Source: Paraspadella gotoi
Taxonomy: Eukaryota; Chaetognatha
Length of the DNA stretch: 64,000 bases
Reading direction: 5' to 3'
Assembly: GCA_051294375.1 (NCBI GenBank)
Contig: CM119270.1
Span: 15,935,649-15,999,648, forward strand
In this document: positions 60,601-64,000 of the stretch, in pieces
How positions within the stretch are numbered: position 1 is the stretch's first letter
Layout: each line of letters begins with the position of its first letter
The notes under the pieces: generated by a model
The model's database searches: none
Seen by the model: only the letters and a program-made list of their open reading frames with translations
Told to the model about the DNA's origin: nothing
Position numbers and translations under genes: made by a program

Positions 60601-61988
60601 AAAGAGAGATTTAATACGATGACTTGTTCTCTCAAATTTCCTTTAAAAATTTAACAAGGAGATCATTCTCAGATTTGCCGCTGATCGAAGTTAACGGAAG
60701 ACTAAACAAGCACAAGTCGCACACCCAAAAGCACATTCAAGAATTGACGACGAAACTGTGCCTGACCGCGGCAGAGGCGTCCGGAGCGACATTGCCCAAA
60801 AACTTCGCGATATCGCCCGGGGAGGCTTTTATGTCCGGGAAGATGGATGGGTAAGGATTAAGGCATATCAAGAAGGAATATTTTTTAGCATTTAACGAGA
60901 TTGATTACTTTTTTACAGACAACCTGAGAAAAACTATAAAAATCTTTTACCTGGCAACGTTGGGTCAAAATTAACGTCCAAACTCAGTCCGTCAAGCACA
61001 TCGGAATTTGGACACAAAATCGCAGGTAAACTGGCGAAAATTATGCCATGAAAACTTTTCTTCAGCATCATTCTGATAATTTAGACGTAGGAAGAGGAAT
61101 GAACAAACTGGTGTCTACCTTGAATCCTCTGAAGCTAAGCCCAAGCACCTTAAGAAAAAAAGATGTGGAGAAAAATCCACCCGATGCCTTCATGCCGATA
61201 CAAGGTAAATAAGATATAGATCGAGTTTCAACACATTGATTACAAATTAAATATAAGACCTTCTTTTAAGAACCTTCGAACTGGGAAAATGGAAGCAGTA
61301 TAGCTTGCTCCGCGCCTCATAATAATGTGGACCAATATTCAAACGTAATTTGCGAAACAAATGCTTTCGGAAATAGTCGAAGCTGCAAAGGTAATTTGAA
61401 GTTTGTTTCTTAGGACGTCAACTATCTACCTTCTTTGAACGTGACGAACTCTGCCGGAACCGACACGGGTTTTCCCGAGGAACAAACAGCGTTCTCGCGT
61501 ATGAAACAAAGCTTTTCTGAGACTTCGTTGGGTGGAATCGCCAGTGCCACTCTGGGGTCCTTACTTGACCCCAACGCGGTCTCTTTTCACGCCAGTACTG
61601 GTAATGTCGGCATTCGTGAGATTTTCATTCAGATAATAAGTATCTCCTGTGATGATACCTAAAATGAACTACTCTCGAAATTTAGGAGAGATTGCCATGA
61701 GCGAAAACGAGTCCTCGCCACAACCGCAGATCGCGTACCATCAAGTCGGAGAGGCGAGAGGAACTTTCCTCAAGAACCTTCCCATTCCTAAACTTCCAGC
61801 GGGAACGTGCGTAGACAAATTTGGTAGAAGTAATATTTTTCGTAGTAAAATATTTATCTCTTGAAAAAATCTATAGGATAAAGCTCACGCTGTCACCTGG
61901 CACTCCACAACGGGCAGTGGAAACGGAACGAGAACTGGCCATAATAAACAAAATTCAAAAATCTCAGAGCAGAGTGCTTCGGTTATAA
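54681..61988 (+). CDS. INPP5F: SAC2 phosphoinositide phosphatase INPP5F
   Basis: INPP5F removes phosphate from PI4P on early endosomes. Twenty exons: 54681-54926, 54998-55139, 55227-55470, 55554-55665, 55744-55906, 55987-56134, 56197-56327, 56415-56602, 56780-57035, 59074-59246, 59863-60096, 60187-60388, 60451-60564, 60673-60850, 60919-61025, 61085-61204, 61271-61344, 61414-61600, 61686-61806 and 61877-61988. All phases join, giving 1083 residues (human 1132). The SAC domain covers about residues 1-560, with [39 protein letters not shown] and the catalytic CVDCLDRT (Cys472, Arg478). [20 protein letters not shown] and the hSac2 homology domain ([12 protein letters not shown]) follow. The tail is Ser/Thr-rich and ends in a helix [20 protein letters not shown] like the human C-terminus. 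Exons 4-8 are AT-richer than the rest. Exon 17 was chosen to keep phase. Intron 10 (2 kb) is filled with mobile elements. Confidence 0.95.
57600..57950 (+). mobile_element. SINE-like repeat, family B, copy 2, with structured tail
   Basis: The head contains a tRNA-like B box (gggtgttcaatccc, near 57687-57700) and an A-box-like cattggcttggacagc about 50 bp before it, as expected for a Pol III-transcribed SINE. The body matches the copy at 40536. The tail (57847-57939) is a hairpin enclosing a hammerhead-like core. No coding capacity is present. Confidence 0.7.
57847..57939 (+). ncRNA. Hammerhead-ribozyme-like motif at SINE tail
   Basis: A perfect 17-bp inverted repeat (57847-57863 with 57923-57939) encloses CTAATGA (57877-57883). 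One extra A, a GACT/AGTC hairpin (57885-57888 with 57897-57900), GAAAC (57901-57905) and then ATGTA follow. The order matches a type I hammerhead: CUGANGA, stem II, GAAA, a minimal stem III and a GUH cleavage site (GUA at 57908-57910). Departures: CTAATGA has A for G at core position 5, and there is one extra A before stem II. It may therefore be a decayed or non-standard ribozyme. Confidence 0.45.
58045..58300 (+). mobile_element. tRNA-headed SINE-like repeat, family A, copy 2
   Basis: It matches the reverse complement of 20200-20450, including accaaccgttcatcagtgac, the A-box-like ccattggtgcagg, and tcgcctcccaacccaaaggt. The hairpin gtaacacggtgttac and the tail cataacaattattactgtct follow. 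The B-box region here is decayed (gttctcgcc) compared with the other copy. It is nested inside repeat R within INPP5F intron 10. Confidence 0.75.
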
Positions 61989-64000
61989 TGAAACAAAAAT
62001 GTGAGATTTCAATAAGCAACATTGTTGCTGAGTAACAGGAGGCATTATACGTGAAATAAGTGAGGCGGGATAAAAAGCCTTTTTTCTTATATTCTACGAA
62101 ATTATCTACATTTGAAAAACCAGCGAACGGCATTCCGGATTACAGTTTTGCCCCCGTTATTTTGAATTATTTTCTGTCCATTTGCTTCATTGAAAACAAA
62201 ATTCGAGAGCTTTAGCTTACCTCTAAGAAAATGTTCGTTGACAGTGTTTCAATTTCCATCATTATTCTCCTTAAAGATTTTTTATACCCAGTACAAGTTT
62301 ATTATATTAATTTAATTCTCGATATTGCTTAATTTTGATTTAAATAATTCATTTGGTGAAAATCCAAAATTTTTTTTATAAAAAATATATCCAAAAATAT
62401 CGCAGTTCGATTTAGAGAATTGTAAGCGATTCGCATGTATTGCGCAAACAATATTTTTTTGTATTTAAACTATTTAAAAAGGAAAGCATAATATTTTATT
62501 TTGAAAATTTTAATAAGTTTCAAAATCCATTAACTTTTTTTAATTGTGTAGTCTTTATTACCTGGTTGTTACTGATTGTCATGCGGTTGTAAATGAAAAA
62601 ATTAAAACTCATTTTTATAAGTGACCAGTTGATCAGTTGAATAAGTTTTCATTGACAACCGCCGAAATATACAAAAAGACGGGAGAATCTGAAAAAAATA
62701 TCCTTAGAATTCAAAACAGTTTCTATGCTAACCCTGAATTAATACATTTTTTCTATTATATTTTAAGCGTTGCTTCTCTACCATTTTTAATTATTTGAGC
62801 TTGGGGTACATTGACATCTTCAATATTTCATAGTTTTATTTTCTTAACTGGATCATTACAAAATTTTAGTCCATCGATTTAAAATTGAGTAAAGATATTA
62901 ATTACTTACGTAGAGAACAAATTTAATAAAAGCAAGTGAACAACAAGAATCGGGAATCAACAATTGCTAGTTATTTAGTAACCACTTTAGTTTACCATTG
63001 AGCCACTATTCATCCAAGGGAGGGCTAAAAGAAAAACAAAATGTGATTTATGCATTATAAAATTGGTACAACCAATACAAATATCAGTTTATTTATGTAA
63101 TAAAAAGGCTATCTTACCCAATGCCATTGGACAGGTTTTGGTGGGTGAATTATACCACACCTCTTGCAATATAATAACATCCCGTTTTCAACACTATGAA
63201 GCTTATGGGACCGGGGGGGCAACCTTTCTCGGTTTTTTTTTGGGTCAATTTTTGACCACTTGAGTGAAAAACTGAAGACGTTTGTCTCTTTTTCTCTCTT
63301 ATTTTTTTTCTGTATCAAATCATGGATTTTTTAATGCCATCGATGATATACTGAAACACAGTTCTGAAATATTTGGCAACTAAATTTTTTGTTTATGCAC
63401 AGAAATCTTAATGAAACTAATTTTAATATTAACATAACTTTAGTATTACATCAGGTAATATTTTGGTACTTATCACAAGCACTGGTGCTGACTCGGTGAC
63501 AATACAAAATTTAACTAGTCATTTAATATCTAATTTATAGTTAACGAGCTTGTATATAGATAGTGACTGCTTTTGACTTAATTTATTGTTCATTAGATCA
63601 AGAAAATAAAATCGCGATTTCGAGCAATAAACTTTAATAGTTAATTTTCAATGAAGGATCTGACTTATATCCTAATATAACTCATATAAAATAATTATAA
63701 GACTTTGAATCATTTTGAAAATAATTGATGATTTTCACACTTCATAGAGGTATCTTCCGGTCCCACGAATAAGTTAGGATCTACAAAGTAAATTTTTGGA
63801 CGTGGGTATAATTTTATTTTTATTTCAAATAATTAATTAATTATCGAAACTTACCAATTATCTTGTCGCTCTTCGACTTGACCGATCAGATTGTTTTTTG
63901 CCAAGGTCCGGGTTTGCCGATTCAAGTCTAAATAGACATATTTTTTTTTTTTTTTGATTTTCAGAATTAAATTGTGACTTTTTTTTTCAATAGTCGAATA
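61989..64000. other. AT-rich sequence downstream of INPP5F
   Basis: No gene is supported. A degraded family C repeat lies at about 63058-63200 (aaattggtacaaccaata, then ggctatcttaccc and ttggacaggttttggtg). No clear AATAAA lies close to the INPP5F stop. The rest is AT-rich with no conserved frame. Confidence 0.55.

Overview
The window is nuclear DNA from an animal, probably an invertebrate with a compact genome. The genes carry spliceosomal introns, mostly tens to hundreds of bases long, and encode conserved metazoan proteins (CAPS, mahogunin, SAC2/INPP5F, AAGAB, U2AF65). I could not fix the phylum from sequence alone. Microsatellites ((GA)n, (GAAA)n, (GTC)n) and dispersed repeats are abundant, and two runs of N mark assembly gaps. 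All gene models below were built by reading exons and splice sites by eye. Exon phases were checked for consistency, and coordinates may be off by a few bases at weak sites.

Layout. Bases 1-11.8 kb hold no gene I can support. They are AT-rich and full of repeats: a large fold-back palindrome, two copies of a dispersed element, a ~105-bp satellite and long TC/GA tracts. From 11.8 to 22.3 kb on the + strand lies the 3' half of a CAPS/CADPS gene, with 14 recognised exons and at least one more probably hidden in a gap. Then come nine genes in a row on the - strand. From right to left in transcription order they are MGRN1/RNF157-like (53.7-50.8 kb), VPS8 (48.4-42.8), U2AF2 (41.0-37.8), TMEM60-like (37.2-36.7), EXOC6/Sec15 (36.2-33.4, intronless), CNOT3 (32.9-29.5, one intron), AAGAB (28.7-27.6), CWC15 (27.1-26.2) and CSNK1A1 (25.4-23.9). 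The last gene, INPP5F/SAC2, is on the + strand (54.7-62.0 kb, 20 exons) and diverges from MGRN1. The final 2 kb is AT-rich and non-coding apart from a repeat fragment.

How the genes relate. Many act in membrane traffic: CAPS (dense-core vesicle priming), Sec15 (exocyst tether), VPS8 (CORVET tether), AAGAB (AP-1/AP-2 assembly), INPP5F (endosomal phosphoinositide phosphatase) and the MGRN1-type E3 ligase, which keeps a PSAP motif for TSG101. U2AF2 and CWC15 are splicing factors, CNOT3 is a CCR4-NOT subunit and CK1alpha is a signalling kinase. No operon-type control is evident, but spacers in the minus-strand run are often only 450-800 bp.

The most unusual signals are mobile-element related. 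Hammerhead-ribozyme-like cores occur at both ends of the 0.8-1.5 kb palindrome and at the tail of a tRNA-headed SINE in INPP5F intron 10, with paired base changes in stem II. Two GC-AG introns (one in the splicing factor U2AF2 itself), a degenerate RING in VPS8, a 27-nt in-frame CAPS microexon and a SINE abutting a U2AF2 5' splice site are also worth checking.
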